IMG/VR virus record: IMGVR_UViG_3300033233_000059
Location: 1-46,406 of that record
From: a virus
Direction: 5' to 3' (one strand)
DNA length: 46,406 nt
Both the position numbers and the translations under genes were made by a program. Every line of letters starts with the position of its first letter. Position 1 is the stretch's first letter. Positions 13,917-22,731 of this stretch are shown one piece after another. A model generated the notes under the pieces. The model did not search any database. It was not told where the DNA came from and saw nothing but the letters and a program-made list of their open reading frames with translations.

Positions 13917-15221
13917 ATGGCCAAGCACGACCCGACGCAAAGCCTACTCGATGCCCGCCGCGCGCTCGGCCAGGACCGACGTGGAGTCGGACGCGGAAGG
14001 CGCAATCTTCTCTCCGATGCCCTGGAAGCCGGTAAGGATCCTGTCCACGTCTCGTCGGACGGCAACGTGCCGTACAAGTGGACCAGCCGTCAGCTGGCCG
14101 ATGAGGCCGTGCGCATCTACTTGGCGACGCTCGATAGCCTGTTTCAGCAATCACGCGGCGAGGCGTACGGCGGCGACGGCATCTCTTCCGACGAGGCCAT
14201 CCAGCAGGCGCGGCGCGCTTGGTCCATCTCTTACCGGGCTCGGCTGTTCGTCATCCCGCCCGCGCTCTACGGCGCCTTCTACCGAGCGGCCGACATGCTC
14301 ACGTGCGACCTTGCCGGCGTGCCCTGGAAGGACTGCCCCGCGGAAGACACGCACAAGCTCATCGATGTCTGGACGAGTGGCGGCGACCTTCCGTTCCCAG
14401 AACCGCTGCCGTTTGACGCCTGCTTCTTCGCCTTCCCGTTCCTGGCGCTCGGACCGCAGCAGTGGGGGATGCGAATGCGGAAAGCGGAAGTCGACCGGCT
14501 TGGGATCGAGACGATCCGCTTCACCGGGATCATGTGCGCCATCGAAGGCGAAACGCCAATTGCGTTCGGGTCGCTCGGCATGCGCGGAAGCCGCCTCGAC
14601 GGCGAGGTCCACGCCATCGTCGGCATCTACGACGAAACGAAGCGCAAGCCGGTAGATGATCCGCTTGGCGACGGCAACTGGTACGCGCCACACGCGCTCG
14701 ATCCGTGGATCCTGCCGGCCATCATCCGCTACGTGAACGAGCACAAGGTCGTGGTCGAAGAGCAGGCCGTTGGCTTGAGCACGAAGATGGACTGGAAGAA
14801 GGCGCGCAAGAAGAACCGTGCCTTGCAGCTTCCGCTTCCGAAGCCGTTCTACCTGCTCCACCTTCGAGACGAGCTGGTCGACGAGTCGATGCACCAGCGC
14901 GAGGGACAGGCGCCCACGGCTCACCGCTCCCCGAGCCACCGCTTCGACGTGCGTGGTCACGAGGTCATTCGCGTCGCCCGCGGCAAGCTTCCCATCGACA
15001 CGGATGCAGCGCACAAGCTGAAGGAGCGCGGCTACAACATCTACGACCTCGGACCCATCGGCACAACCGACGCTGACCGGCTCTTCAAGCGCCGCGTAGA
15101 GCCGCGCAAGCCGGACGAGTGGATTGCCGTGCTCACGTATTGGAGGGACGCCTACGTGAAGGGACCAGAAGAGAAACCGTACATTCCAGCCGTGCGCATC
15201 GGCAGCGGAGGACAATCGTGA
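13917..15221 (+). CDS. Large conserved-type phage protein, unknown
   Basis: A 434-aa soluble protein. The middle is hydrophobic and aromatic (FPEPLPFDACFFAFPFLALG), and near residue 345 there is an FDVRGHEVIRVARGK segment. RGH-type motifs of this kind occur near the C terminus of large uncharacterised phage and mobile-element proteins. No nucleotide-binding loop or nuclease motif is clear. It follows the leader element and a good AAGGAAG site, and overlaps the next gene by 4 nt, so it may be a major product of the block. Function unknown. Confidence 0.75.
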   Translation: MAKHDPTQSLLDARRALGQDRRGVGRGRRNLLSDALEAGKDPVHVSSDGNVPYKWTSRQLADEAVRIYLATLDSLFQQSRGEAYGGDGISSDEAIQQARRAWSISYRARLFVIPPALYGAFYRAADMLTCDLAGVPWKDCPAEDTHKLIDVWTSGGDLPFPEPLPFDACFFAFPFLALGPQQWGMRMRKAEVDRLGIETIRFTGIMCAIEGETPIAFGSLGMRGSRLDGEVHAIVGIYDETKRKPVDDPLGDGNWYAPHALDPWILPAIIRYVNEHKVVVEEQAVGLSTKMDWKKARKKNRALQLPLPKPFYLLHLRDELVDESMHQREGQAPTAHRSPSHRFDVRGHEVIRVARGKLPIDTDAAHKLKERGYNIYDLGPIGTTDADRLFKRRVEPRKPDEWIAVLTYWRDAYVKGPEEKPYIPAVRIGSGGQS

Positions 15222-15577
15222 TCCGCGGCGACACACCGACAGCATCGTGTTTCAACAGCCCGGAGCAGCCAACGCACCGCATGCCGGCTCACAGCTGGCG
15301 GCGGCTTCCGTTGCTGTACCGCGGTGACCTCGTCATTTGCAAGCACAGCGCCCAGAGCTGGTCGAAGAACGCAAAGACAGGTCAAATGCACTGCGATGAC
15401 TGCGACGCAGACATCGAGCATGACAAGCAGTGTGGCTTCTGGTGCCGCCGAGCAGCGAGCGACATCGAAAAGGCTGATGACGCGTTAACTGAGGCGGAGC
15501 TTGCAGCAGGCGTTGCCGTGGAAATCTGCGACGCGTGCGGAGCGATGCGCGCCGTTCGCATTGGGAGGACACTATGA
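15218..15577 (+). CDS. Zinc-ribbon protein
   Basis: A 119-aa protein from GTG 15218 that overlaps the previous stop. It has two Cys pairs, CDDC (about 69) and CDACG (near residue 106), plus CGFWC, so one or two zinc ribbons. A helical stretch (DIEKADDALTEAEL) joins them. Part of the rightward train; likely nucleic-acid binding, unproven. Confidence 0.7.
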   Translation: MIRGDTPTASCFNSPEQPTHRMPAHSWRRLPLLYRGDLVICKHSAQSWSKNAKTGQMHCDDCDADIEHDKQCGFWCRRAASDIEKADDALTEAELAAGVAVEICDACGAMRAVRIGRTL

Positions 15578-15978
15578 CCAGCTACTTCGACGACGCAACC
15601 AGGGCCGTGCGAGAAATCCCGGCGACCGTGAAGGGCCCGGCCTTCGTGGCCGCGGTCCGAGCCATCGAAGAGCCCGTCGTGCGCGACGTGTCCCTCTGCA
15701 GCGGCGACCGAGAGTTTCCGGCTGACCTGCGTGAGCGCGTCATGGTCGCCATCGCCACCAAAAGCATGTACAGCCCGGCGGGGCTGTCGCCCGACCCCGA
15801 CGCCGTCGGCTACGTACTGACGTGCCGCGCGTCGGAGCTGCTCGAAGTGCTGCACTCGGCTTTCCACGCCCTCGCCAGCCGCCGCATCGTTGCGCGCTTC
15901 GGGCTGTGGGACGACTCGCCCCGGTCGAACCTCACACGCCGCGACAACTGGGAGAAGAATGCGGTCGTCGAGCCGTGA
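15574..15978 (+). CDS. Hypothetical protein
   Basis: A 134-aa protein, ATGA-coupled to the gene before. Content is mixed alpha/beta (GPAFVAAVRAIEEPVVRDVS, then VGYVLTCRASELLEVLHSAF). No known motif. After its stop there is a 40-bp gap with no good -35 box. Confidence 0.7.
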   Translation: MTSYFDDATRAVREIPATVKGPAFVAAVRAIEEPVVRDVSLCSGDREFPADLRERVMVAIATKSMYSPAGLSPDPDAVGYVLTCRASELLEVLHSAFHALASRRIVARFGLWDDSPRSNLTRRDNWEKNAVVEP

Positions 15979-16018
15979 CAACGAACCAAACAAGACGGCC
16001 ACAGAAAACGAGTAAAAT

Positions 16019-16714
16019 ATGGACAGGTTTTCGAAGATTGGTCAGCGCGTGAAGGTCATCCACGAGCGCAACGGCATCGCGCTCAACGCCGACGGCGCCG
16101 TGACGCGGATCCGAACGGACGGCGGCGCCTTCATCGCCCTCGACAAGCGCAGCAAAGTCGAGAAGGCCCATCCGTTCCCCCCTGGCGACCGGCGCGAGAC
16201 GCACGTCATGGCGTACCCTGGTGACTGCGAGCCGGCGACCGGCAACAACCGCGAGAGAAAAGCCGCAGAGCACCGCCAGGAGTGGCCGCCGCGTACCATC
16301 GACACCTTCGGCAAGGACCACTGGAGCGCGTTCGGCTACGTCGACAGCGTCTGCGCCGGCCAGGACGGCATTCCCGATCGCGACCGCATGCGCTGCAATC
16401 ACCACCGGCACCCGCACCTTGCCGGGCCCATCACCTCGCAGAGCACCATGCTCGGCGTTTTTGACGTGAAAAAACCCTACCGCTACCCGACGCGCACCAA
16501 GAACGGCGAATTGAAGGAGCACGACGACTGGGACTGCGTTGATGACCTCATCGAGGCCGCCCTGATGCTCAACATCGGCACGACCGTCAACCCGTGCTGG
16601 CGCATCACCGACGAAGGCCTGCGGGTAGCCGGCAAGCTGCGCGAGCACAAGCAAGCCGGCGGACAGTTCTCAACGTTTACCACGGATGCACCAACGGCTG
16701 CGGCGAGTCGATGA
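16019..16714 (+). CDS. Conserved-type phage protein, unknown
   Basis: A 231-aa protein. The N-terminal 50 residues look like a small barrel (GQRVKVIHERNGIALNADGA), as in SH3-like domains. The middle (FGKDHWSAFGYVDSVC, then MRCNHHRHPHL) and the C-terminal HDDWDCVDDLIEAALM resemble a phage family I recognise only by sequence. His/Cys content suggests metal binding. TAAAAT sits directly before the ATG, but no matching -35 is seen. ATGA overlap with the next gene. Confidence 0.75.
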   Translation: MDRFSKIGQRVKVIHERNGIALNADGAVTRIRTDGGAFIALDKRSKVEKAHPFPPGDRRETHVMAYPGDCEPATGNNRERKAAEHRQEWPPRTIDTFGKDHWSAFGYVDSVCAGQDGIPDRDRMRCNHHRHPHLAGPITSQSTMLGVFDVKKPYRYPTRTKNGELKEHDDWDCVDDLIEAALMLNIGTTVNPCWRITDEGLRVAGKLREHKQAGGQFSTFTTDAPTAAASR

Positions 16715-17469
16715 GCGACATCGTTGACAAGGTGGCGAAGCTCTTTCGGCTCGCCAATAACGAGTCCGCGAGCCCGGCGGAAGCCGCCAACGCTGCGGCA
16801 GCGGCACAAGAGCTGATGTTGAAGCACAAGCTTGACGAGGCCGATGTCAACGCGCGAGAAGGAAAGGTCGACTCCCCGGTCGACTGGTTCAAGGATGCGC
16901 CCATCTACCAAGCCGGCAGGCTTCTCGTGTGGCGGGGGCGGCTGGCAGACGGAGTCGCCGTTGCGTGCATGTGCCGCTCGCTTGTGTGCCACGGCTTCGA
17001 CGCCAAGGGCCGCCCCGTAGCGAAGGTAACGCTCGTCGGCAAGCGCGAGGACGCTGAAGTCGTGCGCTACCTGTACGTCTACCTGAGCCGTCAAATTGAC
17101 CGCCTCGCGAAGGCCTACGTCCGCGGGCTCGACTTGTCTACCTGGCCGAAGGCCGAAAAAAGCAGAGTGGCGCGCATCTACGCCAACAACTTTCGCCTTG
17201 GTGCCGTGCAGCAGGTTCTGCTGCGCCTGATGGAAAAGAAGCGCAACGTGGCACAAACGTCAGCCAAGCCAGGAGCCATGGTGCTCATGCGCACGTACGA
17301 AGAAGAAGTCGAGCGCATGACCGACTCTCATTCCACGGGCACGGTAAAGTCTGTGCCGACGTACTATGCCCCCGAGGCGCGGGCAGCCGGCATGAAGGCA
17401 GGTCAGCATGTGCCCATCGCAGACGGACTGCCCGAAGCTTCCGAACAGAAAGGTGCGTTGCCAGCATGA
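16711..17469 (+). CDS. DUF2786 domain protein
   Basis: A 252-aa protein with an N-terminal DUF2786 helix pair: KVAKLFRLANNESASPAEA then AAAAQELMLKHKLDEADV (residues 7-47). DUF2786 proteins are widespread in phages and have no known activity; an SprT-like or DNA-related role has been suggested for some. The rest (about 60-200) has VAVACMCRSLVCHGF and VTLVGKREDAEVVRYLYVYL. ATGA coupling to both neighbours. Confidence 0.8.
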   Translation: MSDIVDKVAKLFRLANNESASPAEAANAAAAAQELMLKHKLDEADVNAREGKVDSPVDWFKDAPIYQAGRLLVWRGRLADGVAVACMCRSLVCHGFDAKGRPVAKVTLVGKREDAEVVRYLYVYLSRQIDRLAKAYVRGLDLSTWPKAEKSRVARIYANNFRLGAVQQVLLRLMEKKRNVAQTSAKPGAMVLMRTYEEEVERMTDSHSTGTVKSVPTYYAPEARAAGMKAGQHVPIADGLPEASEQKGALPA

Positions 17470-17855
17470 AAATCATGCCCCACATGTCCCGCGAAATCGT
17501 CTACGTCCACGACGACGGAAAGACATTCGAATCTGTCCCGTTCCAGGTCTTCCGTCTGAAAAGCGGAGCGACGTGCATCCGCATCGGCCGGAACACGCTC
17601 TACTTCAACGAGGACGGAAGCTTCGACGGCACTGAGGCGATGGTGGGAGAGCTGGTGAAAGACCCTGCGCAGCACGAGGCCGTGCTCAAAGCCCTGGAGC
17701 GCCAAGGGCAAGCGAAAGGCCACGCTCCTGAGTGGGCTTACCACCAGCCTGGCACAGCAGGATACGACGCCGAGACGGCCGCCTGGCCGTACGCGAAGCA
17801 AGAGAAGGCCGGCGAAACCTACGGCGTCGCCATCCGCAAGCCCGTAAGGCATTGA
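17466..17855 (+). CDS. Hypothetical protein
   Basis: A 129-aa protein starting MKIMPHMSREIVYVHDDGKT, overlapping the previous stop. The first half is beta-rich, the second helical and polar with a WAYHQPGTAGYD segment. No motif. It ends the first part of the rightward train; a promoter with the shared operator follows 6 nt later. Confidence 0.7.
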   Translation: MKIMPHMSREIVYVHDDGKTFESVPFQVFRLKSGATCIRIGRNTLYFNEDGSFDGTEAMVGELVKDPAQHEAVLKALERQGQAKGHAPEWAYHQPGTAGYDAETAAWPYAKQEKAGETYGVAIRKPVRH

Positions 17856-17861
17856 AGAAAC

Positions 17862-17891
17862 GTTGACACCCTGGTAACGCGTTGCTAGGGT
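17862..17891 (+). promoter_or_regulatory. Promoter with GTTGAC-N5-GGTAAC operator (site C)
   Basis: TTGACA (17863-17868), a 17-nt spacer and TAGGGT (17886-17891) drive the gene at 17914. The operator GTTGAC-ACCCT-GGTAAC covers 17862-17878. This promoter gives a leader with an AAGGAG ribosome site. Confidence 0.7.
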
Positions 17892-17913
17892 ACTCGAAGG
17901 AGAAACACGACAC

Positions 17914-18249
17914 ATGCCACGCAAGAAGACTTCCGATTCCAAGGCCGAGTTCATCCGTTCGCTGCCCATCACGATGCCCGTCGAAGACGTCATCGCGAAG
18001 GCCAAGGAGAACGGCATCGACATGAAAAAAAGCTACATCCAGGTCACGCGATCTGGCATGCGCAAGCTGCAAAAAGTCCGAGCGTCAGCTCGAAAACAGA
18101 ACACGGATCAGCAGGAGCTTCCGTTCGAAGCCGGCACCGCCACGCAGGTCGCCCTGCTCGTGCGCGCCATGGGGCCGGTCAAGGCCAAGGCACGCCTCGG
18201 TGAGCTGGTCGACGTCGCGGTCGTCATGCTGAAAGCTGTCGGGGCCTGA
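17914..18249 (+). CDS. Small helical DNA-binding-like protein, Myxococcota type
   Basis: A 111-aa protein whose first 65 residues (AEFIRSLPITMPVEDVIAKA then ENGIDMKKSYIQVTRSGMRK) match the arrangement of 36252-36677 in this window: FVRACPKTMAAKEVVEAAK and KGIQLTTAYVSNVRWS. I associate this helix-turn-helix-like module with many Myxococcota genomes. A helical C terminus (VKAKARLGELVDVAVVML) may oligomerise. Regulated by the site C promoter, so it may be a regulator or nucleoid-type protein. Confidence 0.75.
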   Translation: MPRKKTSDSKAEFIRSLPITMPVEDVIAKAKENGIDMKKSYIQVTRSGMRKLQKVRASARKQNTDQQELPFEAGTATQVALLVRAMGPVKAKARLGELVDVAVVMLKAVGA

Positions 18250-18470
18250 TGCCCAAGATAAGCAACCACGGCAAGCACTGGGTGCTGCCGGACGAGTGGG
18301 ACTGGGACAGCCGGACGAGTCCCTACGGCTGGTCTACCAGGCCACCAGCTATGCCGCTCGGCCGCGACAAGCATCACGACATCGAACCGGAAGACGAATA
18401 CGTGTTGCCGGACGGAACGTTCATCTACGGCGGACGCGAAATGCGTCCATTCCCGCCATCGAAGAAGTGA
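18249..18470 (+). CDS. Small hypothetical protein
   Basis: A 73-aa protein, TGATG-coupled to the gene before. It is rich in Trp, Pro and Asp (WVLPDEWDWDSRTSPYGW, YVLPDGTFIYGGREMRPFPP), unlike its neighbours. No family recognised. Confidence 0.65.
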   Translation: MPKISNHGKHWVLPDEWDWDSRTSPYGWSTRPPAMPLGRDKHHDIEPEDEYVLPDGTFIYGGREMRPFPPSKK

Positions 18471-18475
18471 GAACA

Positions 18476-18793
18476 ATGGCCCGACGCAACCGCAAGTACC
18501 TCGTCAGCTACAAGACCAAGGACGAGCCGCCTCGCAACGAGGAGGTCACGGCCGCGGACGCCGCATGCGCGCTCGGGCTCGTGCTCGATGCACTCGAAGA
18601 CGATGGCGAGGAACCGCAGTTCGAGTGGGTCATGATCCGCAGCGCCGTAAAAAAGGCCAAGGTTCCACTGCCGGTCGTTGGGGTCGTCGAGGCCCGAACG
18701 TTGCACTCGGTCGACGCTCACGGGCTCGAAACGCTTCCCACCGGAGTCATGGAAGCGTACCAGCAGGCCTTGGCAGAAGAGAAAGCCAAGTGA
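18476..18793 (+). CDS. Hypothetical protein
   Basis: A 105-aa protein using ATG 18476 (MARRNRKYLVSYKTKDEPPR), 5 nt after the previous stop with GAAGTGAGAAC upstream. A small alpha/beta domain (VTAADAACALGLVLDAL) precedes a C-terminal helix. Its stop overlaps the following GTG. Function unknown. Confidence 0.7.
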   Translation: MARRNRKYLVSYKTKDEPPRNEEVTAADAACALGLVLDALEDDGEEPQFEWVMIRSAVKKAKVPLPVVGVVEARTLHSVDAHGLETLPTGVMEAYQQALAEEKAK

Positions 18794-20229
18794 CCTCGGG
18801 CGACTACATCGAGCGCGCGGAGCTGACCGAGGCTGTGCGGCGAGCCGCCCAACGGCTTAACGAAACGGAAGAGGACGGCGGGGAGGATGCGCTGCGTTGG
18901 CTGTACGCCGAGCTGCGCCGCGAACCGGTGGCGGACGCGACGGAACTGGGCCGCGCGCAGAGACGGATTCTACAGGAGCCACACCGCAAGGACCACGCCT
19001 GCTCCCAGTGCGTGCCCGACGGTGAAATCGTGCAGCCTGGTTTTGTGTGCGTCTATCACGTCGCGCTAGCCGCTGCGGCCAAGTCGCCAGCCGACTGCCC
19101 CGTGGAGCCTGGTCACAGGTGGCTCGTGGCTGACGGTGGAACCGCAATGGAGTGCAAGCACTGCCACGCTCGCGTGCCCGTCAAGCGAACGCGCGTGACG
19201 TGCCTGGAGTGCAACGGGACCGGCGTCGTGTTCTCCGGGTACCAGGATGAGAGCGCTGCTGTCCCGGTGGCCGGACAAGCCGATACTACTGGATTGAACC
19301 CCGTGCCGGCCGCCGCGTCACGCGCTGATGACTGGCTGACGAACGGCCATCCTGGCGAGTGCGGCGACAAATTCGAGGGCTATTTGTGCCGGCTGGCGAA
19401 GGGTCACAAGGGGCGCCACTCGGATACGCTCGGCATGGCCGATTGGGATGCAGACCACGTCGCACAGGATCTAAATGGACCGCCTCCGATGCCGGAGCCG
19501 ACAGTGCCAAATGAGGCGATTCGGATGTTGCGCCACCGTAGCGCCTACTGGGAAGTTCGCGCTAGCAGGCTGGAACGCGAGCTGAATGAGCTGTCAACTG
19601 AAACCACGGTCCTCAGCACCGCAGCCGACTTGCAACGCCAAGAAATCGCGCAGGTAAGGACCGAATCCGCCGCGCGCGTGGCCCACCTTGAGCTGACCGA
19701 AAAGTCTGTTCGAATGACGCTAAGCACGGCTGGCCATTGTGGCGACGGCAACCTGCCAGCAATGGTGAAGCGGGCCCTCGAAGAAGCCAAGCAGGAAGGG
19801 CGCGACGAGATGGCCGAGGTGTCGCGCGCCATGACGGACGCCAGCGCTGCGCTCCCAGAAGACTCGGAAGGCACCATCGCCGAGCGCATCCAACGGTTGC
19901 GAGACGAGATTGAAATAACGGATTGGCTGCTCGCCGAGCGCAACCGCCTACTTGACCTGTTCGACTGCGAAGCGCATGGGCCCGGCTGCGTTCCTAACGC
20001 CATCGAAGAGGTGAAGCGCTTGCGCCATGCCGAGAAGAAAATCTGCGCTGCGCGTTCACACATGCTGAATCGGTCTTCGTACGAGTTCTTGCTGAACCTC
20101 GACTTGAAGTGGCTTCGAGAACAACCCGACTGCTTAGAGCGCAGCCACATCGAGGTCGTGCTGGCGGCCACGCCCGACCTTCTTTACGGGCCGACGAAGC
20201 CGAGTCATAAGCCGAGCGATGGCGGCTGA
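18790..20229 (+). CDS. Zinc-ribbon and coiled-coil protein
   Basis: A 479-aa protein from GTG 18790 (overlapping the previous stop). Cys pairs at C71/C74 with C87/H90, and CKHC (122-125) with CLEC (138-141, DnaJ-like GTG following) form two zinc sites. An ECGDKFEGYLCRLAKGHKGR segment near 190 is a further Cys/His site. From about 230 to 420 the protein is a long, charged, helical, coiled-coil region. It may be an architectural or adaptor protein beside the helicase encoded next; the two genes overlap by 11 nt. Not recognised as a named family. Confidence 0.75.
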   Translation: MTSGDYIERAELTEAVRRAAQRLNETEEDGGEDALRWLYAELRREPVADATELGRAQRRILQEPHRKDHACSQCVPDGEIVQPGFVCVYHVALAAAAKSPADCPVEPGHRWLVADGGTAMECKHCHARVPVKRTRVTCLECNGTGVVFSGYQDESAAVPVAGQADTTGLNPVPAAASRADDWLTNGHPGECGDKFEGYLCRLAKGHKGRHSDTLGMADWDADHVAQDLNGPPPMPEPTVPNEAIRMLRHRSAYWEVRASRLERELNELSTETTVLSTAADLQRQEIAQVRTESAARVAHLELTEKSVRMTLSTAGHCGDGNLPAMVKRALEEAKQEGRDEMAEVSRAMTDASAALPEDSEGTIAERIQRLRDEIEITDWLLAERNRLLDLFDCEAHGPGCVPNAIEEVKRLRHAEKKICAARSHMLNRSSYEFLLNLDLKWLREQPDCLERSHIEVVLAATPDLLYGPTKPSHKPSDGG

Positions 20230-21928
20230 GCAGGTCACAGTCACCGGCCGCATCGTCGCGCTAAAAGTCGACGACGGCGCGCGTTCGTTTGCTGTAACGC
20301 TAGGTCAACTGCCGAACTTTTTTTGGTTTCGGTCGACCGGCAAGCCTCCGCGCCTCGGCCAGAAGCTCACGGTCCACGGCGAACGCAAGAGCAGCACACC
20401 CGTGGGAAAGGGACTAGACAGCGGCACGGTCACCGAGCTTGAAGCTCAGTCCTTTGAGGTGCTGAACGAGCCCATCGCGCGATCCGTTCCGCCGGCTGCG
20501 CTCGCTCGCGTTTCAAACGTCATGTCACGGCGCCTGTACCGCTACCAGATCGAAGGCGCTGCATGGCTCGCCACGCGTGTGAGAGCTGGCGTAGGTGCCA
20601 TCCTGGCGGACGACATGGGCCTCGGCAAGACGATGCAGACCGTGGCCGCCTTGGCGGCGCTGAGACCGTTCCCGGCCGTCGTTGTGTGTCCTGCGAGCCT
20701 AAAGCTGCAGTGGGCGCGCGAGTTTGACTGGGCTCGGGAAGCGCCTCGCGTGAGCGTCATCAACGGCACGAAGGGGGCTCTACCAGCCGGCGCTGACGTC
20801 TACATTGTCAACTACGACATCCTCTTCGCCCGCGAGGCCGAGCTGACCCAGCTGAACCCGATCTTATACGTCCTCGACGAGGCCCAGGAGGTCAAAAACT
20901 CGGTCGCCTACGGCAAGCACCGCGCCGCGGTCATCACCCGCCTCGTGCGCAAGCGCATGACCGGCGCCGTGCTTCTGACCGGTACGCCGCTCATGAACCG
21001 TCCGAACGAGCTGTGGCGGCTGCTCCACCTCGCAGATCCAAAGCGCTGGCCGCGCCTGGCCGACTACGCCGACCGCTACCTGTCGGCCAAGAAGGGCGAG
21101 GAAGTCGGACGGGCCATCCGTACAATCGCCGGCAAGGTCGAGCGCCTTGACGAGCTGCACGCCGAGGTCGACCCAATGATGCTGCGCCGCCTGAAGGGCG
21201 ACGTGCTCAAGGACTTGCCGGCAAAGAGCCGGCGCACCCTGCTCGTGCGCCTCGACGACGCCTCGATGAAGCACTACCAGGCCGCCTACCGAGACGTCGT
21301 CGGCTGGCTGCGCTCCATCGGCAAGGAGCAGCGAGCCCAGAACGCTAAGCGCGCCGAGAGCCTGGCACGCCTCACGATGCTCCGACGCATCGCCGCCGTA
21401 GGCAAGCTACGCCTTGCCATTCCGCAGTACCTGTCGAGCTGGTTCAGCAGCCACACCCGCGAACCGCTGGTCATCTTCGGCTACCACAAGGACGTCATGC
21501 TGGGCCTGTGGCGCATCTGCCAGCGATTGCGCCTGCGGTTGTCCGGCATCGGTGGCGGCGAGACCGCCGAGAAGCGTCAGCGCCAGGTCGACCTGTTCCA
21601 GTCTGGCGGCGCTGACGTGTTCCTCGCTCCCATCGAATCGGCCGGGTTCGGCCTCAACCTGCAGCGCGCTAGCGACGCCCTCTTTGTCGAGCGTGTCTGG
21701 TCGCCGAGCGTCATGCTGCAATGCGAGGACCGCATTCACCGCATCGGCACGAAGAAGCCCGTAACAATCACCTACCTCGACGCCGCCGGCACGGTCGATG
21801 AACGCGTCGCGCTCATCCTCGAAGCGAAGCAGCGGCTCATCCGCGCCGTCGTAGACGACGACCACCAGCACGCCGAGAGCATGACCACCGTCGAGAGCGT
21901 TCTCGACGAGATGTTGAAGGGCGACTAG
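20219..21928 (+). CDS. SNF2-family DNA helicase/translocase
   Basis: A 569-aa SWI2/SNF2 ATPase. An N-terminal OB-like segment (VTVTGRIVALKVDDG to KLTVHGER) is followed by motif I DDMGLGKT (131-138), VLDEAQEVKN (motif II, DEAQ instead of DEAH), LLTGTPLMNRPNELW (III) and CEDRIHRIGTKK (VI). The family moves along duplex DNA to remodel protein-DNA or forked structures. Motif order and length fit a complete enzyme. A longer paralogue lies at 37291-39825. Convergent with the next gene, 6 bp away. Confidence 0.9.
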   Translation: MAAEQVTVTGRIVALKVDDGARSFAVTLGQLPNFFWFRSTGKPPRLGQKLTVHGERKSSTPVGKGLDSGTVTELEAQSFEVLNEPIARSVPPAALARVSNVMSRRLYRYQIEGAAWLATRVRAGVGAILADDMGLGKTMQTVAALAALRPFPAVVVCPASLKLQWAREFDWAREAPRVSVINGTKGALPAGADVYIVNYDILFAREAELTQLNPILYVLDEAQEVKNSVAYGKHRAAVITRLVRKRMTGAVLLTGTPLMNRPNELWRLLHLADPKRWPRLADYADRYLSAKKGEEVGRAIRTIAGKVERLDELHAEVDPMMLRRLKGDVLKDLPAKSRRTLLVRLDDASMKHYQAAYRDVVGWLRSIGKEQRAQNAKRAESLARLTMLRRIAAVGKLRLAIPQYLSSWFSSHTREPLVIFGYHKDVMLGLWRICQRLRLRLSGIGGGETAEKRQRQVDLFQSGGADVFLAPIESAGFGLNLQRASDALFVERVWSPSVMLQCEDRIHRIGTKKPVTITYLDAAGTVDERVALILEAKQRLIRAVVDDDHQHAESMTTVESVLDEMLKGD

Positions 21929-21934
21929 AGCCGG

Positions 21935-22357
21935 TCAGTTGGCAGGTGGCTTCTGTTCTTCCTGCTCTGGCTGCAGCGGGCCCAATGACCCATCGGCGAG
22001 ATTAAAGCTAACCTCGGCGTCCACGTCGGCGGGGGGCTCAGAAAGAACGCAAACGGTCACGTCGTGACCCGAGAACTGACCGCCAATCGAAATGCCCCAG
22101 TTGCCTGCGGCGATGTCCAGCTCATACTCAGAGACATCGAACTCAGACATCATCCCGGTGATGTCGACGAAGAAATGTTTGTCAAACAGGTCATGGTCGC
22201 CGCACTCCCCGCACTGCGCCGGCATGGGGTACACGTCAAGCATCCAAGCTTCGGCGTCTTCCATGTACGCCGACCAACCAACAGGTAAGGTCGAGTCGAC
22301 GTAGATCACAACGTGTTCGGCCAGTTCCTGAAGCCAAGATGGAAATTTTTCGCTCAT
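21935..22357 (-). CDS. Hypothetical protein
   Basis: A 140-aa protein from ATG 22357, which overlaps the stop of the gene upstream. It contains QCGECGDHDLFDKHFF (a possible zinc pair) and a mixed beta part (GISIGGQFSGHDVTVCVLSE), with a Glu/Pro/Gln tail. Last gene of a leftward trio. Function unknown. Confidence 0.7.
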   Translation of the reverse strand: MSEKFPSWLQELAEHVVIYVDSTLPVGWSAYMEDAEAWMLDVYPMPAQCGECGDHDLFDKHFFVDITGMMSEFDVSEYELDIAAGNWGISIGGQFSGHDVTVCVLSEPPADVDAEVSFNLADGSLGPLQPEQEEQKPPAN

Positions 22358-22731
22358 GGGATGCTCACGCTGAACACCAGGCTGCGCCACACGCGGATAG
22401 GAGCCGCGTGCCGACTCCTGCGCGACGTCGGCTTGAAGTCGCTGGTAGGCTCGACAACCTTTCGCCGCCGCAACTGCGTCATCACCGCGCCGAGCGCACG
22501 TGGTTCACGCGGGGCATCCAAGCCGGTGTCCCACACGTCGTCGGCAGTGAACGCCGGCATGCGCCTAGCGATGGCCGTAACCGTGGCCAACGCCTGATCC
22601 ATCCAACCATCGCGCTCCGCCGCCTCGCCGACACGCTCTACCGCCTCGTCGCGAGCCGCCGCCGCCGCTGCACGACGCTCGAACAGGTTCATCTGACGAT
22701 TGTCGGTCACCTTGTGGATCCCTAGGCTCAT
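22354..22731 (-). CDS. Phage winged-helix-like protein
   Basis: A 125-aa protein with a leading helical part (RRAAAAAARDEAVERVGEAA) and a domain reading FTADDVWDTGLDAPREPRA, followed by LGAVMTQLRRRKVVEPT. This layout, with a variable C terminus ending near RVWRSL, occurs in phage proteins and looks like a small winged-helix DNA-binding domain. ATG 22731 overlaps the upstream stop by 4 nt. Identity otherwise unknown. Confidence 0.75.
   Translation of the reverse strand: MSLGIHKVTDNRQMNLFERRAAAAAARDEAVERVGEAAERDGWMDQALATVTAIARRMPAFTADDVWDTGLDAPREPRALGAVMTQLRRRKVVEPTSDFKPTSRRSRHAAPIRVWRSLVFSVSIP

Noticed and set aside
16013-16018. TAAAAT as a promoter for 16019-16714
   Set aside because: No -35 box at 16-18 nt and the start codon touches it.
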